Source: Aselliscus stoliczkanus (Eukaryota; Chordata; Mammalia; Chiroptera; Hipposideridae). From it: 64,000 nt of DNA. The DNA is taken from positions 80,595,187-80,659,186 of the forward strand of contig CM066732.1 in assembly GCA_033961575.1 (NCBI GenBank), written 5' to 3'. The notes under the pieces are model-generated. The model ran no database searches. It was given only the letters and a program-made list of their open reading frames with translations, and had not been told where the DNA came from. Positions 1-11,819 of the stretch are shown piece by piece; position 1 is the first letter of the stretch; every line of letters starts with the position of its first letter. A program made the translations under genes and the position numbers.

Positions 1-604
1 TGGACCTAGAGAACATTACGCTAAGTGAAATAAGTCAGTCAGAGAAAGACAAATACTATATGATCTCACTTATATGTGGAATCTGAAAAACTGAATAAAT
101 GAGCAATGTAAGCAGAAATAGTCTTAGAGATACAAAGGAAAAACTGATGAGGGCTAGATGAGACAGGGGTGGGCATGAGGGAGAAGGGAAAGGGATGAGG
201 CAACATAAACTGGTAACTACAATATTACAAGGATAGAAGAGACAGTTTAGGGAATATAATCAATAATGTTGTAAATATTTTTTAGGGGACCAGAAGGACT
301 CATGTCTTATCAGAGAGAGCACTTCATGGACGGTGTAGAGGCCTGACCACTGTACTATACATATTGTACATCTGAAGCTTCCACTGAATAATATTAGATG
401 TTAACTATACTTTAACATATATATAGTCATGGGATGTGGAGTATAGTGTGGGGATGGAGTCAATCGAATTGTAATAGATATGTATGATATCAGGGAGGGG
501 ACAGTGGAGGAGGAAGGGGAGTCACTTTGTAAGGGGTGAAAAGGATAACTATTGCATTGTTTTGTACATCTATAACTAATAATAATAAAAAATAATAATA
601 AAAA
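1..604 (+). mobile_element. L1 3' end, truncated by window edge
   Basis: The opening bases (direct match to the recurring L1 3' motif CTAAGTGAAATAAGTCAGTC, then ATATGATCTCACTTATATGT) are characteristic of the end of LINE-1 ORF2 and the 3' UTR in placental mammals, in sense orientation. Downstream there is a G-rich UTR segment, a TTGTACATCTGAAGCTT motif near 365, and an A-rich (AATAATAA)n tail ending about 604. The 5' part lies outside the window. The TGTACATCT motif recurs near the tail, as in the tiny L1 insertion at 41359, so both may derive from related L1s. No intact reading frame is present. Confidence 0.8.
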
Positions 605-1218
605 GGACATTGTTAGATATGGGATATTTCAGAAAATGCCTACTAACTCTTAAAAAATAATTTATTAAAACTTATAAATTTAAAAAGTGATTGTAAAGAG
701 GTGAAATGGATGAGATCCATGAGTTTCATAGAATAAAAAGTTTCCCATCCCATGTGTTATGATCATTTTTGGAAGTCCTTTCTGACTCCCTGCCTTTTAA
801 TCCAACATGTTCCCTTTTCACTGGCCTGATTGCTTCAGAGCTTAAAATTCCCATTAGAGAATCATTTTTTCAGACTAAAACTTTTTTGTCTCTCTAAAAT
901 CCACATATAATTTAAAAATGAACATGTTAATAGTAACTAAGCATGCATTTATATTTTTAAATATGAATTAGTAATCTTAAGCTCAGGCGTTATAGATTTG
1001 ACTGGTACATTGACAGGAAGTTGAAAGAATTCTGAACATGAGTTTCTGCCTTAAGGGTAACCTCAGTGGGGTGCTGTGGCATAAAGACATCTGAATTTTG
1101 AAATATACAAAGTAAGGATAAGGTCCAAGAAATTTGCTCCCACCTTTATCAGTTCCATCACATGCAGTCTCGTATTTTTCTTTAGTTTCATGTTTTCTAC
1201 CTTCAAAGTTACTTCAAA
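605..1218. other. unassigned AT-rich sequence
   Basis: No gene, convincing repeat match or splice-site pair was recognised in this stretch between the L1 tail and the SINE. Confidence 0.5.
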
Positions 1219-1692
1219 AAAAGGAAACTTTTTTTTTTTTAAAGATTTTATTGGGGAATTGGAGGAGGAGAACAGTGTTGAGAAATTGGAGAAGGGGAAG
1301 ACAAGTTGCTGTCCTTTTGTTCTTTAGTCTAGCTGTAGAGGATGTCGCTTCACTGGCCCATGTTGGCATCATCATTGCACTCTTCCCAGGTGAGGCAGAT
1401 TGGTTGTTGGCCCCTAGACAGCTGCTCACTGTGGCTCTTGGCAGCTCACGCTGGCTGCCAGCTGCTCACACTCACAGTAGCTTACAACATCCCACTGCAG
1501 CTCCACTGCAGCCCATGCCATCGCTGGCAACTGAGCTCCAGATTGAGCTGTTGTTCACCGTCTTAGCTGTAGAGGGAGCAGTCTCACTCGTCCTAATATT
1601 GAATATGAACTGGGGTCCTGCTGTTCAGAGCTGGCGTCCCAAGCCAACTGTTAACCAACCCGCCACTCGGCCGCCACAAAAGGAAACTTTTT
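1219..1692 (-). mobile_element. bipartite tRNA-derived SINE (long form) with target duplication
   Basis: The element reads on the minus strand. Its tRNA-like head is at the right end (about 1560-1677, complement begins GGCCGAGTGGCGGGTTGGTTAA), followed by a roughly 300-nt body and an oligo-T tract at 1229-1240 that is the complement of its A tail. It is flanked by a perfect 15-bp direct repeat, AAAAGGAAACTTTTT, at 1219-1233 and 1678-1692, which marks L1-type insertion. The same architecture occurs at 10506-10967 and 41771-42253. Long open frames across it (for example 186 codons on the plus strand) are accidental. Confidence 0.9.
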
Positions 1693-1944
1693 AAAAGATA
1701 ATACAAAGCAAATATTTTCCCTTGAAATATTTTCTTTTACCATCTAAAAATTTTCCTTCCTTTCGCTGGCAAGTTTTTACACTGAATGATCAACGTTCAC
1801 AGTCTCCATTTTATGGGTATCCATTATCTTATAATATTTTGGATCTTATTTCAGACCTCATAATACTACTGGAATTTCCATATTGAAGAATTTTATCACC
1901 AAAATAATGCAATTTTTTTTCGTTCTCTGAGTTTTCTCTTTTTT

Positions 1945-2400
1945 TATTGTTTTTAGTGTAAAAAGCAGACATTTCTTTCTTGTTTTTTTTTTTTTTTTTT
2001 TTGAGTGCAGTGTCACTGGCCTTCATATGTGGGACCCGAACCAGGGCCGCTGGCTTCCCAAGCCAGCGCTTAACCACAGTGCCACTCACAGGCCTGACGT
2101 TTATTTCTCTTAATTCTAGAGATTGGAAGTGTGAGATCAGAGTGCCAGCATGGTTGGGTTCCAGGTGAAATCTCTCTTCCAGGTTATAGACGGCCAATTT
2201 CTAGTTGTAGCCTCACATGGTGGAAAGAGAGAGAGCTGGCTCCCAGTCCTCTTCTTATAAGGGCACCAATCGCATTTCTGAGGGTTCCATCCTCATGACC
2301 TAATAACCTCCCAGTGGCCCCACCTCCTACCATCAAATTGGAGGTTAGGTTTCAACATAAGAGTTGTGGCATAGCCCATAGAACTACCAATACTTCATTG
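1945..2400 (-). mobile_element. MLT1-like ERVL-MaLR solo LTR, split by a SINE
   Basis: Reading the complement from 2400 leftwards gives the familiar MaLR order: a TTATGTTGAAACCTAACC-type start, GGTAGGAGGTGGGGCCACTG, GGTTATTAGGTCATGAGGAT, GTGCCCTTATAAGAAGAG, and a CCACCATGTGAGGCTA segment, ending in a GAGAAATAAA polyadenylation region near 2105. The match continues past the SINE at 1983-2098 into about 1945-1980. This is an old mammalian LTR with no internal coding region attached. The subfamily is not resolved. Confidence 0.75.
1983..2098 (-). mobile_element. head-only tRNA-derived SINE inserted in the MLT1-like LTR
   Basis: Poly-T at 1983-2002 (complement of the A tail) is followed by the head unit. 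On the complement this includes GCGCTGGCTTGGGAAGCCAGC, a tRNA-like anticodon arm, and a B-box-like GGTTCGGGTCCCA. The ends show an imperfect duplication (GACATTTCTTTCTT at the left, GACGTTTATTTCTC at the right) of LTR sequence, so the SINE landed inside the older LTR. Confidence 0.85.
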
Positions 2401-3334
2401 TCCCATATTATTCCCAACACTTTCATAAAACCTTTATGCACTCTTTCAGCCTTCAACTGTCTGAAATTCTATGACCTATGAGTTCCTACCATGGAATTTT
2501 GTCCTTAACTATATTCCATTCTAAACTGTTCATCAGTATTTCAGAACTTTGTAATCTGAATGTTCTCAGGACTTCATCTGCAGATTTTAATAACTCATAG
2601 CATATTCTTACATATATCATGGCGAAACTTAGCCACCACCAGCTGGGGTCTTCGTTACTTGGGGAGCCACATGGGGGAACTGTTATGTGCTCAGGGGAAG
2701 ACTGCACATGCTCTTCCGCACTGGCCATTTGAAAGTGGTGCCTCAGCGTGGATCCCCTTCCATGAGAAGGCCCCTCAGAGGTTGTTGTACTTGTTACTCT
2801 TTGTTCTGTCAGTCATGGGGATTTCTGCTAATGAATGCTTTAACCTCGTAGTCAAAAACTGCAGAGATATCTAGGAAATCATAGAAAGGCAAAAGGAGCC
2901 TTTTCTCCAATTTCATGCTGAATTTAATTACTTGAACTCCATTTCCCTGTCCTCCCTCCACACACCCCACCCCCACCCCACCATACTGTATTATTTTTAT
3001 GATCTAAGTATCATATAATCTTGCTCGGAAAATCATCTGAAGTTTTTCTGTCTCTAACATCATTTTCTACAAAAGCTCAACAGTGGTTAGTCCGAGGAAC
3101 TGATGCTGTATCTTTTTTTTCTTTCCTCTCCTGTGTCTTCCCCATGAGTTTGTACACAAAGCAAATCCCCTTTCTTTTTAGCCCTGTTTTCTTACATAAA
3201 ACTACTAAAAGCCCTCATGTGAATTAGCCAGTAAAAATAAAGATAGGAAATGTGGCAGGAAGAAAGGAGTTGCAAGCCATCTCACAAAATTTCACTTGTG
3301 AGAATTTCATCTTAGAAACCTCACCACGTATTTC
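2401..3334. other. unassigned sequence
   Basis: Several short open frames occur on both strands but none shows a recognisable domain or a flanking splice-site pair. There is a C-rich tract (CACCCCACCCCCACCCCACC) at about 2963-2982. No repeat family was recognised. Confidence 0.45.
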
Positions 3335-3465
3335 TATCTTGTCTTCCAGTTTGTTTGACAAGCTGTTGTAGGGATAGAATCTCTGTTTTTCCTGTTCATC
3401 AAAGTACCTAGCTCAATGCTCTGCCAAAAGCAGGTGTAAAATAAATACTGAATTAATGGTTTAGA
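3335..3465 (+). mobile_element. possible L2 3' tail
   Basis: The segment resembles the L2 3' end in order and wording: a 'GATAGAATCTCTGTTTTTCC' part, 'AGTACCTAGCTCAATGCTC', then 'AAATAAATACTGAATTAATG'. It is short and diverged, so the call is tentative. Confidence 0.4.
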
Positions 3466-6344
3466 AATTAAACTCTGAGGACATTTTCAATCATCAAGTG
3501 GGAAATTTTTTAGAATAAGTGACAACTATCTAACCAAGAGATTTTTATTAATATATGAAAATTTTCAACATATGATTTTACTGAAAACAATTCTATAGTC
3601 ACTACTATCAGAGGTTGCATTATGAAAACTTTTCAAATTTAGGGTTTTGAGACTTCCCCAAACTAAATAGTCTAACCTTCGTTGAACAACTCTTAAAGGG
3701 ACTGGTATTATATCACTCTAATGGGAAAAACATACATTTTACCACATTTTGGAGGTACAAGAGGATGTGGGATTGTTACAAATTAAAGCAAACCCTATTT
3801 GAACTCATAAGAAAGAAACAAAACAAAAAAATCGCAAGGAACCATATGATTACATGGTTGATTATAAAGATGGTAGATGATGAATTGCAATGACATTTGG
3901 ATGTTCCAAGGAGTGAGTGGATCTGAATCAGAGACTGAGTAACCAGGAATAGAGGCCAAGGCTAAATTCTTGCAATGAATTAAGATTTATAAGGATGATG
4001 CTCTATGTCATATAAATAAACTCTATTGTATGTTGTGTGGTTAACATATATATACTTCTGTCACTCATATTATGCAAAGTAATTTCATGTTCATGATCCT
4101 TTGATCTGTTAACAATATTGGGGGAATTGAGGTTCTAAGGTATGGGCTATAAAGTATAGTAGTGTTCTTTAACTTCTTGCTTTTTTCTAAATTGAAAAAT
4201 GTCATGGCCAACTTTTCAAAATGATACTTTATCATAAAATAAGGAATTATATAAACTAATCTTAACTCTTTTGGAGAGAAGACTGTTCAAACAAAGTTTT
4301 AAGATGCCCACTATATACTTTTTGAATAAAGTACAGTTACCACTCTTAATGTTATCTTTGACCTATTATTCAATGTCAAATCAGGCCATTAAAAAGCAAA
4401 TAAACAGATTTTAAAGCTTGATTGCCCATCTGTTTAGTTGGCATAATTAATAAATGTCTTCCAGATACTGTATTAATTTCAGGTTTTTAGCTTTTATGAC
4501 AGGTGAGGTTTTTTTGTGTTTTTTTTTAAAGCAAGTATATTGCATTTCCAGTCAGCCATCATTCAAGTGAGGGGTCTGATGGGAAAGGTTGATTATAATT
4601 ATAATTCCAGCCATTACAGTAACTATTTCTTAATTATGTTTGTTAGCATGTTCTATCTAGTCTATACCTTTTTATTTTGGTCCCTGGTGGATTAATTTTT
4701 TCAAATCAGCTCTTCTGTTCTTACATATTTTATAGAGGTATAGAAATTTGAAAGGAAAAGGCAAGTAATTCCTCATTTGATGGGATTAACTCAGACTGCT
4801 TTTTTCACTTTCATTTCTTTCCTGCTGAGGTGGACCAGCCACACTGATAGGGGCCCTTAAGTGTTGGAGTCCCAGTAACATGTACTGTATGTGTATGAAG
4901 ATGAAGGATAATGCATGTAGAAAGTATGGGCAGGTGTGCTTCATCAGTGCATCAGAGAAGGGTGTTGAATGAATTAGTGAAGGAAACCTTCAATGTCCTG
5001 GTTCAGAAACACAGAACCAACCAAGAGGACCTGGGAAGATGGGAGCAGGAACAGTAATAAGCCAAGACAGGGAATTTGGAAGAGTGTGTGGTTACAATCT
5101 GAAGAGAGTATCTTCTGAGAATAGACATTTACTTGTCATCAGAGGGAAGTACCACTACATAGCTCATCTTTGCATTTCCCAAAGCATTTGACACAACATT
5201 TTTTACATTGAGACATTGCATAAATACATTTTGAATGACTGCTTACATCATAAAATACTGCATATTTTTTTAAATTTCCATCTTACCATTGGTTTCCATG
5301 GATAACAAAGAGATACTTATAACTATGCTTTTAATGCAAGACCCCACTGTCATATCTCTTTTTCAGAGAAATTGCTGAATAATGATATTTTGTATGCCTG
5401 ATCTTTTTGCATAGGTTTATGAAAATTCATTTTCACCTGCCTTATTTTTCAGAACTTCTTTAATATCAGAAATTGAATTATTTGCATCTTACCACAAAAA
5501 ACCAATTCTCAGAAAAAAATTCTTCTATTTATAGTTTCTAGTTGCTCATCTTTATCTTCCTCCTCAAGTTATAAGGTCCCTTTAAGTGAATCATGATCTT
5601 ACTCCTCTTGCTTGCGTCTATATTCTGACATGGTGTTTGGGGGCAGGGCCAAACGAGCAGATGCTCGTAGACATGGTTCATTTTGTTGAGACCATCTCTC
5701 TGGAAGCTGGCAAGCTGGTACACTTGCTCTGACTGAAAAGAATATCCTTTGCTCCCAGGTCTCACTGCCTGCAAGTAGCAATCCTGTTTCCTTACGTAAC
5801 TTAAATCATAATTATTACATGCCAGATCTTTTCTCCTGATTCAGTAGACACTGTGTTAACAAAAATACATGCAAATTATTTATAACTAACATATGCAACA
5901 ACTTATTTAAAGTTGTCTGAACAACTTTGTCCAGTAGAAATATAATGCATGACACCTTGTCATTTTAAATGTTCTGGCATCTACATTTTTAAAAGTAAAA
6001 AGACAAGTGAAATGTTTCATAATATATTTATTTGAACATTGAACCATGTATATCCAAATATTAATATTACAACATGTAATCAATATTAATATTATTAATG
6101 AGATAGTTTACATTCTTTTTCTCAGACCAAACTTTCAAACTCCAGTGTGTATTTTATACTTATAGCATCTCTATATTAGGACACTAAGTTTTCATTGGAT
6201 ATACTTGAACTGTATTTATATTTCATAAAATGTAGAGTTGGATCAAAGACATATAATATATGTATATTTGAGTTGTTCAAACATACTTAAAAGTTTTATA
6301 ATATGTGAATCAAATATCGGACTTTAGATTTAGAGTTAATTTTT
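3466..6344. other. unassigned AT-rich sequence, possible old L1 tail near 4100-4215
   Basis: Most of this stretch matches nothing I recognise. Around 4100-4215 the order GTTAACAATATTGGGGGAAT, then TATGGGCTATAAAG, then AAATTGAAAAATGTC resembles the end of an old L1M 3' UTR in sense orientation, at low certainty. Small palindromic AT segments (for example AATATTAATATTA around 6058-6100) occur but have no assigned role. Confidence 0.4.
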
Positions 6345-7595
6345 AATAGATTTTTTTTAGAACAGTTTTAAGTTCACAGCAAAATTGAGAGGAAGGTACA
6401 GAGATTTGCCATGTACCTCTTGTCCCCATGCATGAATATCTGCCTCATTATCACATCCTCCACCAGAGTGGGACATTTGCTACAAATGATAAAATACATA
6501 TTATCACCAGAAGGTCATAGTTTACATTAGGGTTCAATCTTAGGGTTGGATGGTTTGGAAAAATGTATGACATATATCCACCATTAGAGCTATATACAGA
6601 ATAGTTTTACTGCCCTAAAAATCCTGTGTTCTACCTGTTTTGCTCCACCCAGTTCCTAGCAATCACTGACCTTTTTACTGTCTTCATAGTTTTGCCTTTC
6701 TAGAATGTCATATAGTTGGAATCATATAGTATGTAGCTTTTTAAGACTGACTTCTTTAACTTAGTGATATGTTTTTAAGTTTCCTTCATGTCTTCTCATG
6801 GCTTGATAACTCACTTCTTTTTGATGCTACATAATGTTCTATTGTCTGGATATACCTATTTATTTATCCTTCACCTAATGAAGAATATTTTGGTTGCTTC
6901 TACGTTTTGAAATTATGAATAAAACTGCTCTACACATCTGTGTTCAGGTGTTAGTGTAGAAGTAAGTTGTCTACAACTTGGGGTGTACCGTTGTGCATTC
7001 CACAGCAAAGAATGAGACAAACTCGTCAGTATTTGGTGTTGTCAGTGTGCTGGATTTTGGTCATTCTGATAGGTATGTGGTAGTGTCTCATCATTTCAGT
7101 GTGCATTTCCCTGGTAACATATGATATGTAGCATCTTTTCATATACTTATTTACATTATGTATACTTTCTTTGATGAGGTGTCTGTTAAGTCTTTTTCTG
7201 ATTTTAATCAGGTATTTTGTTTTTTTGTTGAGATTCAGGAGTTCTTTGCATATTTTGGATAATAGTCCTTTGTCTGTTAGTCTTGCAAATGTTTTTTCAT
7301 AGTTTGTAGCTTGTCTTTATCATTCTTTTGTTAATGTCTTTCATAGATCAAAAGTTTTCAATTTTAATGAAGTCCAGTTTATCAATTCTTTCTTTTATGG
7401 ACTATGCCTTTGGTGTTATATATAAAACGTCACCACCAAACTCAAGGTCTTTTGGATTTTTTTCATGTTATCTTCTAGGAGTTTCATAGTTTTGCATTTT
7501 TCATTTAATGAACCTGTGATTTGTTTTGAGTTAAATTTTGTGAAGGGTGTAAGGTCTGTATTAGATTCATTTTTTTTTTTGCATGTGGAGATCCA
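6345..7595 (-). mobile_element. old L1M 3' UTR/3' end, antisense
   Basis: The plus strand reads as the complement of an old L1 3' region. Signature segments in order are AACAGTTTTAAGTTCACAGC (about 6362), CACCAGAGTGGGACATTTG, TGCCCTAAAAATCCTGTG, TCATATAGTTGGAATCATAT, AATAGTCCTTTGTCTGTTAG, and GTCCAGTTTATCAATTCTTT. The L1 3' end is therefore at the left. Many substitutions and stops show an old, inactive copy. Confidence 0.85.
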
Positions 7596-7725
7596 GTTTT
7601 AGATTTTAATTGAAATTAGACAAAATAAGAAATTTAGTGTCTCAGATGCACTAGCCATGTTTCAATGTAGTAGCCACATATGGCTAGTGACTATATATAT
7701 CCTATTGTATAGTGTAGAATGGAGG
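7596..7725. mobile_element. MER5A-like hAT-Charlie fragment
   Basis: The words TCAGATGCACTAGCCATGTT and TAGCCACATATGGCTAGTGA are the recognisable core of MER5-type non-autonomous hAT elements. It abuts the antisense L1. Terminal inverted repeats are not clearly preserved. Confidence 0.65.
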
Positions 7726-8400
7726 ATTGGCAATTGAAGTCTTCCAAGCGTCCTACCTTTCCTCAGGAATCAGACCCGTTTTAGTTTCATTTATTCAGAT
7801 ATCCAGTTTCCCCTTAGAATTTGTAAATACCTTGGCATAAAGATCTGACTGATTCAGCTTCTTTGGATGGAAATGATTTTAGCTTATCCCTGAGGGGTTT
7901 GGCTTCTTTGCTATAGTGTTTTAATCACTTCAGCCGTAGCAATCCAGGTATATTTTTTCCTTATCAAACCTTTTGTAGTTGACTCACCATGGCAATCACA
8001 TGAGTGTTAAACAACTTCCATTAAAACCATTCTCAATCCACATAGCTACCCATAGTGGTGCCCCAAGAATCCAGTACCTTCTGGCCTCTCCTAATTCTAG
8101 ATACTAAATTATCTATGTAATAAACAAAAACTACCTTTTTCTTTACAGATATTCTGTAATCAAAGGTGGACCTTTATAATGAAGATTGGGGTTGGGATCT
8201 TTCTTTCCCAGATATTTAACCATTCTACAACATATTAATTTTACCAAACCTTGATTGGACAACCAATGCACAGTATTACCAAGAACAAAAATTTCGATTG
8301 GCTAACTAAGGTTTTTGTTGTTATTGTTGTTTAACCTCTTTGCAATGAAGTCATCAGCCTAAAATATAATTTGAAATTAAGCTAGTGTTATTTTTTTTCT
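7726..8400. other. unassigned sequence
   Basis: No gene, splice-site pair or repeat family recognised. Confidence 0.45.
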
Positions 8401-8535
8401 TCAATATGTGGTCTGAATCATCTATTTCAAAACCATCTGTGGAGTTTTAAAAGAAAAAGGCAGATTCCTGGGCCTCCCCACAGACTCTGATTCAGTAGCT
8501 ATGGAATGGATCCTAGTAATTTATCTTTTCAAAAA
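8401..8535. mobile_element. hAT-Charlie-type MITE fragment
   Basis: GAATCATCTATTTCAAAACC, GGCAGATTCCTGGGCCTCCC and GACTCTGATTCAGTAGCTAT in this order match the central part of common mammalian non-autonomous hAT elements (the 'GATTCTGATTCAGTAGGT' class). The exact family is not assigned. Confidence 0.55.
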
Positions 8536-9689
8536 AATTTAAGTAATTCTGTTATACACTGAAGTTTTTACACTACTTGTATGTATAGAGGTTATTTTAA
8601 TAACCCAAAATAATTTAGAATTTTAACACTAGTTCAAATTTCTGTTTCTATTTGGTTCAAAATGTTATGTTTGGTTTCTAATTCATGACTTATCCCTTTA
8701 TTTTATGGTGGGGTGGCCTTTTCTTTTGAGGTCCCAATCCTTCATGTGTGTAGAAATGGGGCAAGCAAGAATTAAGAAAATATAAAAACCTTGTTAATTG
8801 ATATTTTAATTAGTTACATTATATGTCCTTTAGAAATAAAACCTTTAAAAGAGTAAGTACTGGACCTATTACAGGTTATATAGAGAGAAATTCCAGCTAG
8901 AGCCCGGCACATTACTGCCTCTATATTTAGACTGTGCAAAGACTTCTGTTTTTTATTTTAAATTTCCTACCTATCCATATGTTTGTGTTTTTTTTAAATC
9001 TGAGACACTTTAAAAGGTAACATTTTTTTAAAAGTTATTTCAGGAAGAGATTCATTTTAGTTTGTTTCTTTTGGTAAACAATGTTAAAATGAGTCATATT
9101 TCATTTGCAACCTTAGTTATTTTAATAATCTGAATGTAATTCTATTTAGCACTATTTACATGGTTGCTCATAATGTATATATTCCTTGTTTAAATCTCAT
9201 TATGTTTTTAATTGTTTTGTATTTGTCATTTCCACAGTTTTTCATCCCACATGTGTTAAATCTGGAGGTTTTGCCAAGTGGAAAGCCAAACAAAGAGAAG
9301 GAAGTATATTAATTACAGCAACAGTAATTAATATGCATATCTCCACTGTATACAATTATCGATGGACTTTTGACACTGCCTTGAAAATTCTGCTATGTAT
9401 TTTTAATTGATTTTCTTTTCCACTTTCTGGGAAAATTGTTTGATGTCTTAATTTTTCTTCCTGCCTTCCATCTCACTCATACGTTTACACCGGTCCATCC
9501 TCCACTCACACATAATTCATGAAGGAAAATAGAAAATAGCAAATTAGAACAAATTCCTTCATCTTCTGACTAGAAAATAGACATATGCTTATCTTCATTG
9601 TCACTCAAGTTATTATTTTTTATTATTAAAATGCAAGCAGCATCTCTCCTCCTCTTACAGGGCCATCCTCCACCTGTAAGCGGGATCCT
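8536..9689. other. unassigned AT-rich sequence
   Basis: No gene or repeat family recognised. The 74-codon frame at 9186-9410 has no domain I can name. Confidence 0.45.
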
Positions 9690-10140
9690 GTACCCTCTCA
9701 TCTACTCGGGGTTGTGAACCACATGGGGTAGGCTCCCTCTGTCTTGCATCTTGCCCCTAGTTGTTGCTTTGAATTTCTCCTGTCCAGAACACTGTTCTGC
9801 CTTTTTGGTTTTTCTTTGCAATGGCTGTCCTATTTATTCCTTAGATTTCACATTAAATATTACTTCAAAGGGATTGTCTATCACCCTATTTAATTAAATA
9901 ACAAAGTTACTCTTCTTCTCTGCACCTCCCCCATTACCCTGTTATTCTCTACTACAACATCCTATTTTTCCTCTTTATCTTTATGCATCATTGTTGACTT
10001 GGTATTTAGCTGCCTTTTTTCCAGACTATAATCTCCACCAGGATAAAGACACATTGTCTTCTTCACTTCTGTGTCCCTTGCTCCTGGCACAATTCTTCAC
10101 CCATGCTAATTTCTCACTAAGTACTTATTGAACATATAAA
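9690..10140 (+). mobile_element. L2 3' region
   Basis: The order of segments is that of L2: a diverged stretch near 9850-9910 (ACATTAAATATTACTTCAAA then GGGATTGTCTATCACCC), TTTATCTTTATGCATCATTG, CTCCACCAGGATAAAGACAC, GTGTCCCTTGCTCCTGGCAC, and a 3' end AAGTACTTATTGAACATA. This is an ancient sense-oriented copy. Confidence 0.65.
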
Positions 10141-10505
10141 TAACTACTCCCAGTTGGTGCGTTTGATATAATGTACCATAATAATTCTCCTGTACATGAT
10201 GAGTATTTATTTCCATATTTTCTGATTGTAAACAGTACTTCATAGGACATTTATATATTCATCTCCACGTATTCGTGCTATAATATATGTAGGAATGATT
10301 TGTGGGAATGATGGCTCATGGCATAGGTATGGCCATTTAAAATTCTGATACTTTGGAATCAGAGTATTAATACTTATTAGGTTAACTCTATGTAACAGGA
10401 AAGTCTCTTTTGTTGAGCCCAAATTCTTTTCGAGGGTCACTCTTTTCCTTACACAGGTAATGAGATATTTATTTTTAGCACCAGAGGGTGTACCTCAAAT
10501 TGTGG
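10141..10505. other. unassigned sequence
   Basis: Nothing recognised apart from a 66-codon minus-strand frame without known features. Confidence 0.4.
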
Positions 10506-10967
10506 ACAATGGTTTGTCTTTTTTTTTTTTTTTAAGTTTTTATTGGGGACTTGGGGGAGGGGAACAAACAAGTTGCTGTCTTTTTGTTCTTCAGTCTAGT
10601 TGTGGAGGACGTTGCTTCACTGGCCCATGTTGGTATTATCATTGCACTCTTCCCTGGTGAGGCCGATTGGTCGCCAACCTCTGGACGGCTGCTCACAGTG
10701 GCTTGTGGCAGCTCACGCTGGCTGCCGGCCACTCACTGTAGCCTATGGCAGCCCACTGCAGCAGGGGCTGCAGCCCACACCATCAGCGGCCATCTTAGCT
10801 ATAGCGGCAACCAGGTGGAGCTGTTGTTCACCACCTTAGCTATAGAGGGCAGTGTCACTGGCCCTCATATGTGGAATCCGAACTGGGGCCCTGCTGCTCA
10901 GAGCTGGCATCCCAAGCCAGCTCCTAACCAACACTCCACTCGGCCGGCCAGACAGTGATTTGTCTTT
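10506..10967 (-). mobile_element. bipartite tRNA-derived SINE (long form)
   Basis: Oligo-T at 10519-10533 is the complement of the A tail, followed by the body and the tRNA-like head at about 10840-10950 (complement starts GGCCGGCCGAGTGGAGTGTT). A diverged target duplication is visible: CAATGGTTTGTCTTT on the left and CAGTGATTTGTCTTT on the right. It is collinear with the copies at 1219-1692 and 41771-42253, so the three define one subfamily. The 135-codon plus-strand frame across it is accidental. Confidence 0.9.
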
Positions 10968-11339
10968 GTTCCTTCTACCACAGTCTTTTAGTACCAACTA
11001 TGAGTCATTTGACTTCTTCAGAAGACTTTGCCTCCTTTGTCCATTTTAACCATATGATAGCTATATTTTTGCCTCCAGAGATAGCAGTGACTGCTGTTCT
11101 TGCTGCTGCTTTAGAGGTCACTCTCTCTTCAACTGACTGATCCCTGGCATCCTTTCTGTCCTTTTTGGTATTGGCAGTATTTGTTGAAACTTTCTGGTGG
11201 AAAAGGTTACTTGATGCTAGGAGTTTTGGCTGAACAGAAGCTTCCTCATTTTTCAACCCTTGGAGAAGGATCAAGACACTGCTTCAAATGATCTGAAACT
11301 ATAAAGATGATGCCAAAGCCAGCGTTGTGGTACTCCTAC
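10968..11339. other. unassigned, with an 89-codon minus-strand open frame
   Basis: The minus strand from 11274 to 11005 is open for 89 codons and is rich in Lys, Ala, Thr and Glu. I recognise no domain. The frame closes shortly before the SINE and no splice sites or retrocopy tail are clear. It may be chance, or the remains of a processed pseudogene. Confidence 0.25.
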
Positions 11340-11575
11340 ATCTCTTCTTCCTATTCAGTATCATTCCCTGTTTCCCCTGGATTCCTCTGCTCTCTACACA
11401 AATAGCTAATCCTCCTTTAAGTATCAGCCAAAACATTCTCTGATTCCCTCAGGTAGACTGAAGCCGTCTTTTAGATAGCGACTTTGTAATCAAGAGCAAT
11501 TATGTTGTATTGTGTTTGTCTGTCCCCATGTCTCTCTACCTGGCAGAATCTAAGCCCTCTGAGGACAGGAAACTT
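11340..11575 (+). mobile_element. probable L2 fragment
   Basis: TATCAGCCAAAACATTCTCT, GATTCCCTCAGGTAGACTGA, TTGTCTGTCCCCATGTCTCT and CTAAGCCCTCTGAGGACAGG resemble the L2 3' half in sense orientation. Diverged; it directly precedes a MIR. Confidence 0.45.
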
Positions 11576-11795
11576 GTGGGTTAAGGTTTCTGGCTGTGCC
11601 ATCAAAGATAACATCTGTGTTTGAACCCATTTTTACCACTTGATAGCTGTGTGAACTTGGGCAAACCACTTAGCTTCGTCTATAAAAACAGAAGAATTAA
11701 AAAATGGGTGTCCCAGTGCTGTTGTGTAGAATCAATGAAGTCATGCCTACAATGTGCTTAGAATGGTAACTGCCATTTTTTGCATCTTCAGTAAA
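11576..11795 (+). mobile_element. MIR SINE
   Basis: The MIR core is visible as AGCTGTGTGAACTTGGGCAA then ACCACTTAGC near 11646-11675. It is preceded by a B-box-like 'GTTTGAACCC' region at about 11620 and followed by the usual 'GTAGAATCAATGAAGT' and 'ACAATGTGCTTAGAATGGTA' parts. This is an ancient tRNA-derived SINE common to mammals. Confidence 0.8.
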
Positions 11796-11819
11796 TGCTA
11801 AGTATTGTGGCAGCCATGA

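Noticed and set aside
1134..1694. 186-codon plus-strand open frame
   Set aside because: It runs through a SINE body, its A-tail complement and the target duplication; similar frames occur in the other long SINE copy at 10551-10958.
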